Below are positions 19,185 to 26,749 of a stretch of 34,047 bases of DNA, one piece after another. Each line of letters opens with the position of its first letter. Position 1 is the first letter of the stretch. A program made the translations under genes and the position numbers. Source of the stretch: Desulfamplus magnetovallimortis (lineage in GTDB: Bacteria > Desulfobacterota > Desulfobacteria > Desulfobacterales > Desulfobacteraceae); assembly GCF_900170035.1 (NCBI RefSeq), contig NZ_LT828543.1, positions 347,304 through 381,350 on the forward strand, in the 5' to 3' direction. Under the pieces are notes generated by a model that did no database searches, was not told where the DNA came from, and saw only the letters and a program-made list of their open reading frames with translations.

Positions 19185-20036
19185 TTATTTCCCTAATTGA
19201 TCCATGGGGTGCTCACCCTTTGCAAGCCGGTTGTTGATATCATCAATGATAGGCAGGCAATCCCAGATTCCTTCCACAATGTAATGGGAACCCACTTCAC
19301 TGTAATTTGCTTCGATGGCTTTTAACCGGCTGTGGAGATCAGTTAGATCCAGTGCGTTCACTTCCGCTTCGGTCAATCCAAGCTCATTTCCGGACTTGGT
19401 AAGTCCGATGGTCCACATACCGGCATTAAGCCCCTCCTGAATATCGCTGAGAGTGTCGCCAATTTTAACCATGGACTCCATGGGATGGATATCCATCTTC
19501 ATGGCCAGCAGATAGCACATCCAGGGATAGGGACGACCGGCAGGGACATCGGAAGAGCAGACAACGGCATCGGGAGAGTAGCCTTTCTCCTTTGCAATGG
19601 GAACCAGGACATCCATCATGGATGTGGTGTATCCGGTGCAAGATCCGATGGAAAGAGCGCGATCGCGCATGCCCTGGACCGCCTCGTGAACCCCGGGGAT
19701 GAGTTCGGCATTGTCGGCGATGGCACCCACCATCAAGGATTCGGTTCTTTCGTAGAGCTTCTCCACATCGCTCTCATCGGGTTTGCGGCCATGTTGGCTT
19801 ACCCACTGGGCTACCACTGAAGGAAGATTGCACATCCCCCGGATATGATCTTTTTTCATCAATCCCATAAACTGTCTGGCTTCGGCCACGGTCACATTGA
19901 TATTGATCTCATTGAATACTTTGAGAAATACATCTGCAGGCCCCATGCATCCGTAATCAACAGCTGTTCCTGCCCAGTCCAGAATTGCCCCCTGAAGGGG
20001 GCCGGTATAACGTTTGTTCCGAATAAAAACTGACAT
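19185..20036 (-). CDS. phnX: phosphonoacetaldehyde hydrolase (phosphonatase)
   Basis: A HAD-superfamily enzyme that hydrolyses the C-P bond of phosphonoacetaldehyde to acetaldehyde and phosphate. The nucleophile is the aspartate of ILDWAGTAVDYG (residue 20). The Schiff-base lysine that defines this family is in MGLMKKDHIRG (about residue 61). SSDVPAGRPYPWM and KIGDTLSDIQEG complete the HAD motifs. Two in-frame ATGs are six bases apart; AAAGGA is one base from the upstream ATG (20042) but seven from the downstream one, so I place the start at 20036. It is tightly coupled to the ammonia-lyase-type gene (five-base gap). Confidence 0.95.
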   Translation of the reverse strand: MSVFIRNKRYTGPLQGAILDWAGTAVDYGCMGPADVFLKVFNEININVTVAEARQFMGLMKKDHIRGMCNLPSVVAQWVSQHGRKPDESDVEKLYERTESLMVGAIADNAELIPGVHEAVQGMRDRALSIGSCTGYTTSMMDVLVPIAKEKGYSPDAVVCSSDVPAGRPYPWMCYLLAMKMDIHPMESMVKIGDTLSDIQEGLNAGMWTIGLTKSGNELGLTEAEVNALDLTDLHSRLKAIEANYSEVGSHYIVEGIWDCLPIIDDINNRLAKGEHPMDQLGK

Positions 20037-20052
20037 AGTCATTTCCTTTATT

Positions 20053-20180
20053 TTACCGTGGAAATAGATACAATATTTTCATGGTCGGGGGTGGCGAAAC
20101 GTCCGCCTTGTCCGTTTACCGTGAAAATGGATACAAATTTTCATATTCGGGGGTGGCTGAGTCACAGCCATGTCCGTTTA
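20053..20180 (+). repeat. tandem pair of 61-bp double-hairpin repeats, family B
   Basis: Two units (20053-20117, 20115-20180), each TTACCGTG(A/G)AAAT...GGGGGTGGC...CCGTTTA. In unit 1 the second stem is GGCG-aaacgtc-CGCC (20093-20107), whereas unit 2 has TGGCTG-agtca-CAGCCA: both sides changed together. The pair lies just upstream of phnX, abutting the inverted-repeat element at 20182-20287. Confidence 0.85.
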
Positions 20181-20181
20181 C

Positions 20182-20287
20182 TAAGGAATGAAGACGAAAT
20201 AACTTTCCCATTTTAAAATATACATATTCCGTAATTCAATGGATCTGCATTCTGAAATGGGTAAGTTATTTAAAACCCATTCCTAAC
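20182..20287. mobile_element. MITE-like inverted-repeat element, family D, copy 2
   Basis: The left arm contains TAAGGAATG and AAATAACTTTCCCATTTT; the right arm contains AAATGGGTAAGTTATTT and CCCATTCCTAAC, which are the inverted counterparts. The arms match those of 5598-5702 but the 40-base core is unrelated, as expected if only the ends matter. It has no coding capacity and lies in the gap between the permease gene and phnX. Confidence 0.7.
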
Positions 20288-20330
20288 CAATTTTAAATAT
20301 TGTCTATTTTGATTCTACTCTTTCCCTATC

Positions 20331-22079
20331 TCACCATCCAGGCCTGGGTTCGTTTTTTACCCCTTTTGTCGCAAGACCAAAGAGCATTCTTGCCAGCAGA
20401 TTTGCCAGCACGATCAGAATGGACATGGCACATGCAGGAGCGATGTCTCCTGCATCATCCATATTGGCCACCGCCACCGATGCCAGAGGGAGATTGGCGG
20501 AGTAGAGGAATATGACGGCAGAGACCGTTGCCATGGAGTTGACAAAATAGTACATGGCAATCTCCAGGATTGCCGGCATGCAAACCGGTACTGTGACACA
20601 AACGAACGTCTTGTAAAAGGGCACTCCCATGGATTCGGAAACGATCTCGAATTCTTTGTCCAGTTGCTTCAATGCCGTTGTGGCAGTGAGAAAACTGACT
20701 GAATAGAAATGGACAATGTTACTCATAACCAAAATGCCCATTGTGGCATACAGGAACCCCAATGGATTGGGGATAAACATCCCGGCAATGCTCCACCCCT
20801 TTGCATTGAAAAAAAAGATATAAGAAAGACCGATTACAAGACCCGGCAGGGCCAGGGGAAGAATGGAGAGAAAGTAACTGATTTCCCGCAGTACTCTCAT
20901 TTGACGGCTTTTTTCAATCAGATAGGCGGCACTGAATGTAATAACGGTGCCGAAAGCCGCAGAGTAGAACGCCATGCGAATACTGTTAAAGAATGCGGCA
21001 TATCCCCCTCCTCCCATGTCGGAGAAGTTGTAGTGCCAGAAACCAAGATTCAGCTTGTAGGGCCAGACTTTCACCAGGGAAGCAAATAGTGAAGTACTGT
21101 AAAAACCAACGATTAGAAGTGCAATAAAAGCGCAGTACGTCAAAAACAGAGTATCCTTCAATCGTTCCGGTTTCGGGATAAGAGGCACCGATTTTGCAGC
21201 AATTATGGCCACCTGCTTACGTTGAACGATTCGATCCACAATAAAAGCGATGACGGTGGGGATCAGAAGAACGACACTGACCACTGCCCCCATCACAAAA
21301 TTTTGTTGACCGATCACCTGTTTGTAAATGTCTGTGGAGAGAATGTTGAAATTGCCCCCCACAACCTTGGGAGCTCCGAAATCGGTAAAAGCTAATATAA
21401 AGCAGACAAAGACGGCACTGATCAAACCATATTTAATCCCGGGAATTGTTACGGTAAAAAAGGTCTTGATCTTACTGGCACCCAGAGAGTCGGATGCTTC
21501 GTATAACCTGGCATCGGTCATATTCAATGCGATGGAAAGAATCAAAACGGCCTGGGGAAACGCAAACAGTACCTCAGAAATGATGATCCCCACCGGGCCG
21601 TACAGATGGATGTCAAAACCGGGAATGGTACCGAAGAAACCAGTGGTGAACAACCCTTTCCTGCCGAACAGATAGACCAATGAAATACCGTTGAGAAGTG
21701 TTGGCGCAAAAAGGGGCATCATGGCAAGGCCTTTGAAAAATGCTTTGCCGGGGATTGTTGTCCGAGTGAGGGCATAGGCGTAAAGGAATCCAAGACCAAC
21801 TGCGATCAATGTCGTCAATATGGAGACAAACAGACTGTTGCCGATGGAGTTTGATAGCGCCGGTGTCTTGAAATAGTGGACATAGTTTGCAAACCCCACG
21901 AAATTCCCTGCATTGTCCATAAGGCTTTTTGACAGCAACTGAAATATGGGTAGAATCACCACAACCAGCATCCAGAGACAGACCAGTCCGATAAGCAGCC
22001 GGCGGATCCATAACTCCTTATCTATGGTCTGTGAGAGGGGCAACCTTTCCAGAGGTGCTTCTATTGCAAGTTGTGACAC
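20331..22079 (-). CDS. 2-aminoethylphosphonate ABC transporter permease, fused two-domain type
   Basis: A 582-residue inner-membrane permease with about twelve helices in two binding-protein-dependent halves, as in FbpB/ThiP-like transporters and the PhnU2 type associated with AEP operons. Each half carries the cytoplasmic EAA loop that docks the ATPase: SDSLGASKIKTFFTVTIPG and SESMGVPFYKTFVCVTVPV. It would form the channel with the ATPase at 22205-23311 and receive substrate from the binding protein at 23543-24580. Translation starts at GTG (22079), with AGGAGG five bases upstream. AEP specificity is inferred from the operon, not from the permease itself. Confidence 0.87.
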   Translation of the reverse strand: MSQLAIEAPLERLPLSQTIDKELWIRRLLIGLVCLWMLVVVILPIFQLLSKSLMDNAGNFVGFANYVHYFKTPALSNSIGNSLFVSILTTLIAVGLGFLYAYALTRTTIPGKAFFKGLAMMPLFAPTLLNGISLVYLFGRKGLFTTGFFGTIPGFDIHLYGPVGIIISEVLFAFPQAVLILSIALNMTDARLYEASDSLGASKIKTFFTVTIPGIKYGLISAVFVCFILAFTDFGAPKVVGGNFNILSTDIYKQVIGQQNFVMGAVVSVVLLIPTVIAFIVDRIVQRKQVAIIAAKSVPLIPKPERLKDTLFLTYCAFIALLIVGFYSTSLFASLVKVWPYKLNLGFWHYNFSDMGGGGYAAFFNSIRMAFYSAAFGTVITFSAAYLIEKSRQMRVLREISYFLSILPLALPGLVIGLSYIFFFNAKGWSIAGMFIPNPLGFLYATMGILVMSNIVHFYSVSFLTATTALKQLDKEFEIVSESMGVPFYKTFVCVTVPVCMPAILEIAMYYFVNSMATVSAVIFLYSANLPLASVAVANMDDAGDIAPACAMSILIVLANLLARMLFGLATKGVKNEPRPGW

Positions 22080-22095
22080 GATATCCTCCTGTTAT

Positions 22096-22167
22096 GGTAA
22101 ACAGTCATGGCCCAATAACACTTCGGCCACCACCGACCATGAAAACCATGACCTGTTTTCACGGTCA
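22096..22167 (-). repeat. degenerate family B double-hairpin repeat
   Basis: Reads GGTAAACAGTCATGGCCC at the left and CTGTTTTCACGGTCAAAA at the right, so it is one family B unit in the same plus-strand sense as 16131-16259 and opposite to the other operon copies. The stem is altered to TGGCC(C)/GGCCA with a longer loop. It lies in the gap between the ATPase and permease genes. Confidence 0.6.
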
Positions 22168-22204
22168 AAACGTCTTTCCAGCATTCCCAATGTAGAACAC
22201 TTTT

Positions 22205-23311
22205 TCAGGCAGCATATACCCTGATGCGATCCACAGGCAGATGGATCGGGAGATGCATATTCTCTTGAAGTCCCAAACGTCGTACTTTTTCAGAAGGAAC
22301 ATCTGCATCAATGGTGGTATAATCGTTTCCAGAGATGGGCAGGTTCAGCGAAAGACGAAACAGTGAACCTCGATATTCGATGGCAGACACCAGGGTATTC
22401 AGGGTGTTGATACCATCTCCCCCATCCGCCTGAATCATGACATCTTCCGGACGGACACCGATCATCACAGGCTCCCCATTTTGAACCCTCCGTGCACCCC
22501 TCCCGTTTGAAATTTTCAGACGATGCTCTCCGACACCGAATATGCCATCTTCCATTTTACGTACTTTTGTAATGAAATTCATGGAGCCTATGAAGGATGC
22601 CACAAACGGCGTTGCCGGTTTGTCATACACTTCGCCAGGAGTACCCATCTGAACCAGCTTTCCTCTGTCAATGATCAGAATACGGTCCGCCATGGTCAGC
22701 GCTTCTTCCTGATCATGGGTGACCATGATGGTAGTCACTCCCAGCCGTTTTTGAAGTTGTCGGATTTCGGAACGAAGTCTGATCCTCACTTTGGCATCCA
22801 GTGCGGAAAGAGGTTCATCCAAAAGCAGCAGATGCGGAGATATGGCCATGGCACGGGCCAGTGCCACCCGTTGCTGCTGACCACCGGAAAGCTGCGCCGG
22901 ATATTTATTTCCCATACCGCTCAACCCTACTGTTTCAAGAAGCTCCGTCACTCTTCCCTCAACCCCTTTTGCCTTCTTTGATCGCTGCTTCAATCCATAG
23001 GCAATATTATCTTCGGCCGTTAGATTGGGAAAAAGCGCATAAGACTGAAATACAATCCCCACATTTCTGCGGGAAACCGGCAGTTGGGTCACATCCCGTC
23101 CCTCAACGACAATTGTTCCAGATGTCGGCTTTTCAAGCCCGGCAATTGCCCGCAACACCGTCGTTTTTCCGCAGCCACTTGGCCCTAACACGCAGAGAAA
23201 CTCTCCTAATTTCGTTGAAAATGAAATATCATCCAGTGCGGTAAATTTTCCAAATTTTTTCGTCAGTTGATGAACGGACAAATAGTCCGATATCTCTCCA
23301 TGTTGTGTCAT
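22205..23311 (-). CDS. 2-aminoethylphosphonate ABC transporter ATP-binding protein
   Basis: A 368-residue ABC ATPase that would energise phosphonate uptake. Walker A is GPSGCGKTT (43-51), the signature LSGGQQQRVALARA, Walker B LLLLDEPLSALD, and the switch histidine is in VTHDQEEAL. A C-terminal TOBE-like domain (about 245-360; VMIGVRPEDVMI) is typical of spermidine/iron/AEP importers (PotA/FbpC/PhnT2). GGAG eight bases before the ATG supports the start. A putrescine, iron or sulfate-type specificity cannot be excluded from this protein alone, but the neighbours phnX and phnW make AEP the best call. Confidence 0.9.
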   Translation of the reverse strand: MTQHGEISDYLSVHQLTKKFGKFTALDDISFSTKLGEFLCVLGPSGCGKTTVLRAIAGLEKPTSGTIVVEGRDVTQLPVSRRNVGIVFQSYALFPNLTAEDNIAYGLKQRSKKAKGVEGRVTELLETVGLSGMGNKYPAQLSGGQQQRVALARAMAISPHLLLLDEPLSALDAKVRIRLRSEIRQLQKRLGVTTIMVTHDQEEALTMADRILIIDRGKLVQMGTPGEVYDKPATPFVASFIGSMNFITKVRKMEDGIFGVGEHRLKISNGRGARRVQNGEPVMIGVRPEDVMIQADGGDGINTLNTLVSAIEYRGSLFRLSLNLPISGNDYTTIDADVPSEKVRRLGLQENMHLPIHLPVDRIRVYAA

Positions 23312-23408
23312 CTACTCCCACTCCTATTAAGTCAGGTCGGCTTTGTGTCAACACCCCACTCCCTGATAGGAGAGGGGGAAGTTATGCGAGTTTTGATTCC
23401 CTTTCCAT

Positions 23409-23474
23409 TTTACCGTAAAAATGGATACAAATTTTCATATTCGGGGGTGGCTGAGTCACAGCCATGTCCGTTTA
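23409..23474 (+). repeat. single 61-bp double-hairpin repeat, family B
   Basis: One unit, TTTACCGTAAAAATGGATAC to GCCATGTCCGTTTA, with stem TGGCTG-agtca-CAGCCA. It sits between the binding-protein and ATPase genes. Just beside it, 23355-23385 holds CCCCACTCCCTGATAGGAGAG, reminiscent of the hairpin core of the family D element at 5598-5702. Confidence 0.85.
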
Positions 23475-23542
23475 TTCCCTCCTCCTAACCTTACCGAAGA
23501 GAAATGAATACAATCACAAAATAATACGGTCACAAGGGAATC

Positions 23543-24580
23543 CTATTTTGGGTCACTTTTGACGTCATACCGTTTGCTCCACTCTGCCAGAATACGAACA
23601 CGGTTTTTGGCTGCCCAATCAAAATCGTTCTCAACAAGCTGTTCTTCCGGGTTTGCGGGAAAACCATCCGGAACGGGCTGACCGCTGTCATAGGCGGTGA
23701 CAGGATAGACTTTTCCATACTCTTTCATGATCGATTCACTGATGGCCCAGTCAAGGAATAGTTTAGCAGACGATTTAATGGTATCTTTTTTGATCAGACA
23801 GTTGGCCTCCACATCCCAGCCGGAACCGCTTTTGGGAAACACCGTAATAACCGGCTCCCCTTTTTTCTTCTGCATAAAGCCGCGATAGGCAAAGGATATG
23901 CCCACGGGAACTTCTCCGGCACCGGCAAGTTTACATGGTTTGGAGCCGGAATGGGTGTATCTGGCAATGTTTTTATGAAGACGATCAAGATAATCCCACC
24001 CTTTTTCTTCACCCATACTTTGCAGAATGGCAGAAACCGTCAAGAATCCGGTACCGGATGATGCCGGATTGGGCATGGCCAGCTGATCGGCAAATGCCGG
24101 GTTTGTCAAATCCTCGTAATCCGCAGGCATGGGCAGACCCAGCGATTCCAGCTCAATTGTGTTCACGCAAAATCCGGTCATCCATGCTTTGATACCGACC
24201 CAGGCTGGAGTAGCCGCTTTGTCACGCATTTTAGGGCGTACCTTTTCAAGCCCTTTGGGAGCATAGGGTTGGACCATTCCGGCTTGATTACACAGCATGA
24301 GGCTTGTGGCTGCAGTTCCCCAGACCACATCCGCTCTGGGATTGTCTTTTTCGGCCAGCAGTTTGGCCGTAATAATACCGGTGGAATCCCGAACGATCTT
24401 GATATCGATACCTGCATGCTCCTTTTTAAACAGTTCCAGGTAGCCTGGGATCTCATCATCTTCCAAGGCCGTGTAAACCAGCAGTTCTTCAGACCATGCT
24501 GTGGAACTAATACACATCAGCATAGAGAAAACCACTACTGATCCAATCCAGCTTACAAAATTTTTTCCAAAGCTCTTCAT
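23543..24580 (-). CDS. 2-aminoethylphosphonate ABC transporter periplasmic binding protein
   Basis: A 345-residue type II periplasmic binding protein of the iron/AEP (PhnS2-like) cluster. A signal peptide (1-30, cleaved near STAWS-EE) precedes LLVYTALEDDEIPGYLELF, the usual opening strand and helix, and RADVVWGTAATS, the ligand-cleft loop. It would deliver AEP, and possibly 1-hydroxy-AEP, to the permease. AGGAG lies five bases before the ATG. The binding residues for iron in related FbpA proteins (paired tyrosines near the C-terminal half) are not obvious, in keeping with an organophosphonate ligand. The assignment to AEP rests on family plus operon. Confidence 0.88.
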   Translation of the reverse strand: MKSFGKNFVSWIGSVVVFSMLMCISSTAWSEELLVYTALEDDEIPGYLELFKKEHAGIDIKIVRDSTGIITAKLLAEKDNPRADVVWGTAATSLMLCNQAGMVQPYAPKGLEKVRPKMRDKAATPAWVGIKAWMTGFCVNTIELESLGLPMPADYEDLTNPAFADQLAMPNPASSGTGFLTVSAILQSMGEEKGWDYLDRLHKNIARYTHSGSKPCKLAGAGEVPVGISFAYRGFMQKKKGEPVITVFPKSGSGWDVEANCLIKKDTIKSSAKLFLDWAISESIMKEYGKVYPVTAYDSGQPVPDGFPANPEEQLVENDFDWAAKNRVRILAEWSKRYDVKSDPK

Positions 24581-24611
24581 TTTCTCTCCTTTCTTTCATA
24601 TCTCTCTTGAA

Positions 24612-24684
24612 TTAGCGCACTTCGTGCGGGCTTTTCCATAATTAGCTGTTTTTGCAGGATAAAAATGGAAATTCCTATACTATT
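24612..24684 (+). repeat. dispersed repeat, family A, copy 3
   Basis: TTAGCGCACTTCGTGCGG to CCTATACTATTTA, direct orientation relative to the copy at 53-132, with the CGCAC-TTC-GTGCG hairpin intact. It is joined without a gap to the four-unit family B array, so the whole binding-protein/GDPD intergenic region is repeat DNA. Confidence 0.85.
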
Positions 24685-24687
24685 TAT

Positions 24688-24936
24688 TTACCGTGAAAAT
24701 GGATACATATTTTCATATTCGGGGGTGGCTGAGTCGCAGCCATGTCCGTTTACCGTGAAAATGGATACAAATTTTCATATTCGGGGTGGCTGAATCACAG
24801 CCATGTCCGTTTACCTTGAAAATGGATACATATTTTCATATTCGGGGGTGGCTGGATGACAGCCATGACCGTTTACCTTGAAAATGACTATCATTTTTAT
24901 ATTTGGAGGTGATTGATACGCAATCATACCCGTTTA
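24688..24936 (+). repeat. four-unit tandem array of 61-62-bp double-hairpin repeats, family B
   Basis: Units begin at 24688, 24749, 24811 and 24872, a period of 61-62 bases. Each contains TGAAAAT...ATTTTCA, then GGGGGTGGC, a second hairpin and CCGTTTA. Second stems: TGGCTG/CAGCCA in units 1 and 3, with unit 2 close to the same, but TGATTG-atacg-CAATCA in unit 4 (24910-24926), where both arms have changed. On the transcribed strand unit 4 starts five bases after the GDPD stop codon. There are no unique spacers, so this is not a CRISPR array. Confidence 0.9.
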
Positions 24937-24941
24937 TTATA

Positions 24942-26213
24942 TTATTTCAATCCTTTGCAGTTTGCATAAAAAGTGACTGTTGCAGGCCAATCAGAAAAAA
25001 TACCCAGAATACCGACTTCCTGAGCCAATACATCCAGAGCCGTCAGCATATCACCATCGTTGTTGGTTGCATCTTTTATTGTCTGATAATACCATCCACC
25101 ACCATTTTTCAGAAGCCCCGAACGCTCAAGCGTCCAGGTGATGATATCAAGCCCGGCTGCTTTTGCTCGTCTGGCATATTCCGACGGCACAATTTTACCA
25201 TTATCAACAGTGAGGAGCATCCACATGGGAGGAGCAATTATTCTCACGTTTTTTGCAAACAGCTCTTCCATGCTTGGTGACCAGGTTTCCGGCTTTGTGA
25301 TGTCAAAATTTTTGTCTTCTTCATCACGGCCATCCAAATAGACCGCCTGTTTGCCGAATTGAGGGTCACTCTTCAGCCAGTAAATGACATCATCCAGGTT
25401 GAAGGATTGGGGAAATACATTTTGGGGGTCAACCCCTGCTTTTTTATAATCATTTAGCATCTGCTGGGCGTATTGTGCCTGGGTGTAATCACCGTCAAAA
25501 GGCATTGAGACACTGGGAGATTTAAGCTCCGGAGTCATTTTCATGCCAAGGCTTTTAAAAAGCTCAATGCTCTCTGCGTGGGTCATAAGGGTACCTTTGG
25601 CAGTGTAGAGGTCAGTCCGCCAGCTCGGGGTGGCATTAATATACTCCTCCACAGTTTTAGCTTTGGAATTGGAAGCATCCATCTTGCCTTTGAGCATTTT
25701 GAACTCTTCAAGGGTAATGTCGCTGGTGCAGCACTTGGCAGAGGCAGGTTTTATCATCTCTCCTGTATTTGGATCAAACTCCGCAGGTGTAAAAGGCTCG
25801 GAACATTTGGCAGCCAATTCAGGAATGGCAAGAATATTGGTGGTGGTATGAAGATCGCATTGGGAGTGGCGGCAGACAAGCTCCCTGTCTTTTGTGAAGG
25901 TTACATCACACTCACAGATGCCAGCTCCCATCATGGCTGCAGCTTCATAGGATTCTTTTGTGTGTTCGGGAAACTGCATGGCCGCTCCTCTATGACCGAT
26001 GGAAAAATCGGTTCTGTAAAAGGGGCCGTCAACACACTCTCCAAGGGCTTTTTTCAGAGTACCTTCATCCATGTCATTGACAAGATAAAATGGACGGGGG
26101 CCAAGTTGAATGGTGTCATTGTTTCCCATTTTTTTCTCGTCGGCAGAGACAAACGATGCAAAATAGCACAATGCAGCAAAAATAGTGATGGTGGACATAA
26201 TTGTTTTACGCAT
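24942..26213 (-). CDS. secreted glycerophosphodiester phosphodiesterase
   Basis: A predicted periplasmic GDPD (GlpQ-like) that would cleave glycerophosphodiesters to an alcohol and glycerol-3-phosphate. Signal peptide 1-24 ([12 protein letters not shown]). The catalytic histidine is H74 in [29 protein letters not shown] and [10 protein letters not shown] give the metal and second histidine ligands. It is longer (423 residues) than typical GlpQ and carries extra cysteines in its middle (AKCSEP, AKCCTSD). An in-frame TTG at 26222 is only three bases from GGAG, so I prefer the ATG at 26213, spaced twelve bases. It is first in the minus-strand phosphonate block, separated from the binding-protein gene by about 360 bases of repeats, so cotranscription is uncertain. 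Confidence 0.88.
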   Translation of the reverse strand: MRKTIMSTITIFAALCYFASFVSADEKKMGNNDTIQLGPRPFYLVNDMDEGTLKKALGECVDGPFYRTDFSIGHRGAAMQFPEHTKESYEAAAMMGAGICECDVTFTKDRELVCRHSQCDLHTTTNILAIPELAAKCSEPFTPAEFDPNTGEMIKPASAKCCTSDITLEEFKMLKGKMDASNSKAKTVEEYINATPSWRTDLYTAKGTLMTHAESIELFKSLGMKMTPELKSPSVSMPFDGDYTQAQYAQQMLNDYKKAGVDPQNVFPQSFNLDDVIYWLKSDPQFGKQAVYLDGRDEEDKNFDITKPETWSPSMEELFAKNVRIIAPPMWMLLTVDNGKIVPSEYARRAKAAGLDIITWTLERSGLLKNGGGWYYQTIKDATNNDGDMLTALDVLAQEVGILGIFSDWPATVTFYANCKGLK

Positions 26214-26262
26214 GTTAATCAAATTCTCCTCATTTTTAAGATGTTAAAGTGGTCTTTTTATT

Positions 26263-26345
26263 AGAAAGTCTCCATAACATGCTGACATACAAAGACTTCC
26301 ATGGTTTGTAGTGACAGATAGATCTGCCATGGCCGTTATATGAAA
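26263..26345 (+). repeat. diverged family C double-hairpin repeat
   Basis: Resembles the units at 10062-10219. GAAAGTCT at the left pairs with AGACTTCC, where the last pair has changed together relative to GAAAGTCC/GGACTTTC. Then come TGACAGATAGATCTGCCA and the tail TGGCCGTTATATGAAA. It lies between the GDPD gene and the small ORF upstream. Confidence 0.7.
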
Positions 26346-26369
26346 TAAGTCCCATTTCAAGAACGAATT

Positions 26370-26555
26370 TTACTTTTTATAAAAAAAAGATGAGAAAAGA
26401 GATGGACAAAAAGGATAGTCCAAAAAAATTAGCCATTCCATCATGGAAAAGAGAGTTATGGTCATATGCTTCATGTAAACAATGGGAGCGTTGTCATCAC
26501 TTGAATCTCTATTCTTTCCTTTAAAAAATCGTGTAATCTGTTTGGAATTAGTCAT
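26370..26555 (-). CDS. small hypothetical protein with hydrophobic C-terminal half
   Basis: A 61-residue ORF I do not recognise. It has a strong ribosome-binding site, AAGGAG five bases before the ATG, which is the main reason to list it. The first 25 residues are polar and basic (SKQITRFFKGKNRD); residues about 32-58 are hydrophobic (TLFSMMEWLIFLDYPF) and could form one membrane helix. It stands alone between two repeat elements, about 160 bases upstream of the GDPD gene on the same strand, so it could be a leader or a small membrane protein. No homology was checked and it may be non-coding. Confidence 0.4.
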   Translation of the reverse strand: MTNSKQITRFFKGKNRDSSDDNAPIVYMKHMTITLFSMMEWLIFLDYPFCPSLFSSFFYKK

Positions 26556-26597
26556 GTTTTCTCCTTACTTACGATAATTTAAATTCATTGTTATTCT

Positions 26598-26703
26598 GGC
26601 ATGCTTCATTTCCCAGTTTACACTTTCCTAATAGAAAACTCTGAATGGCGGGAACCTCTCACAAAAAAGTGTAAAGTACTTTTGGAGTCAAATGAAGGGT
26701 GCC
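26598..26703. mobile_element. palindromic TTTACACTTT element, family E, copy 1
   Basis: The ends are GGCATGCTTCATTT and its inverted counterpart AAATGAAGGGTGCC; inside these are TTTACACTTT and AAAAGTGTAAA. The same end pattern is found at 28407-28557. The two copies flank the chemoreceptor at 26750-28321. About 50 bases downstream of the receptor stop codon, the palindrome might also act as a transcription end. Confidence 0.7.
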
Positions 26704-26749
26704 GTTATTCTATACAGAAAAATTTAGGATTGACACCCATATCAGGGTT

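Noticed and set aside
24688-24936. Regular tandem units that could suggest a CRISPR array.
   Set aside because: The whole 61-62-base unit repeats with no unique spacers, and no cas genes are nearby.
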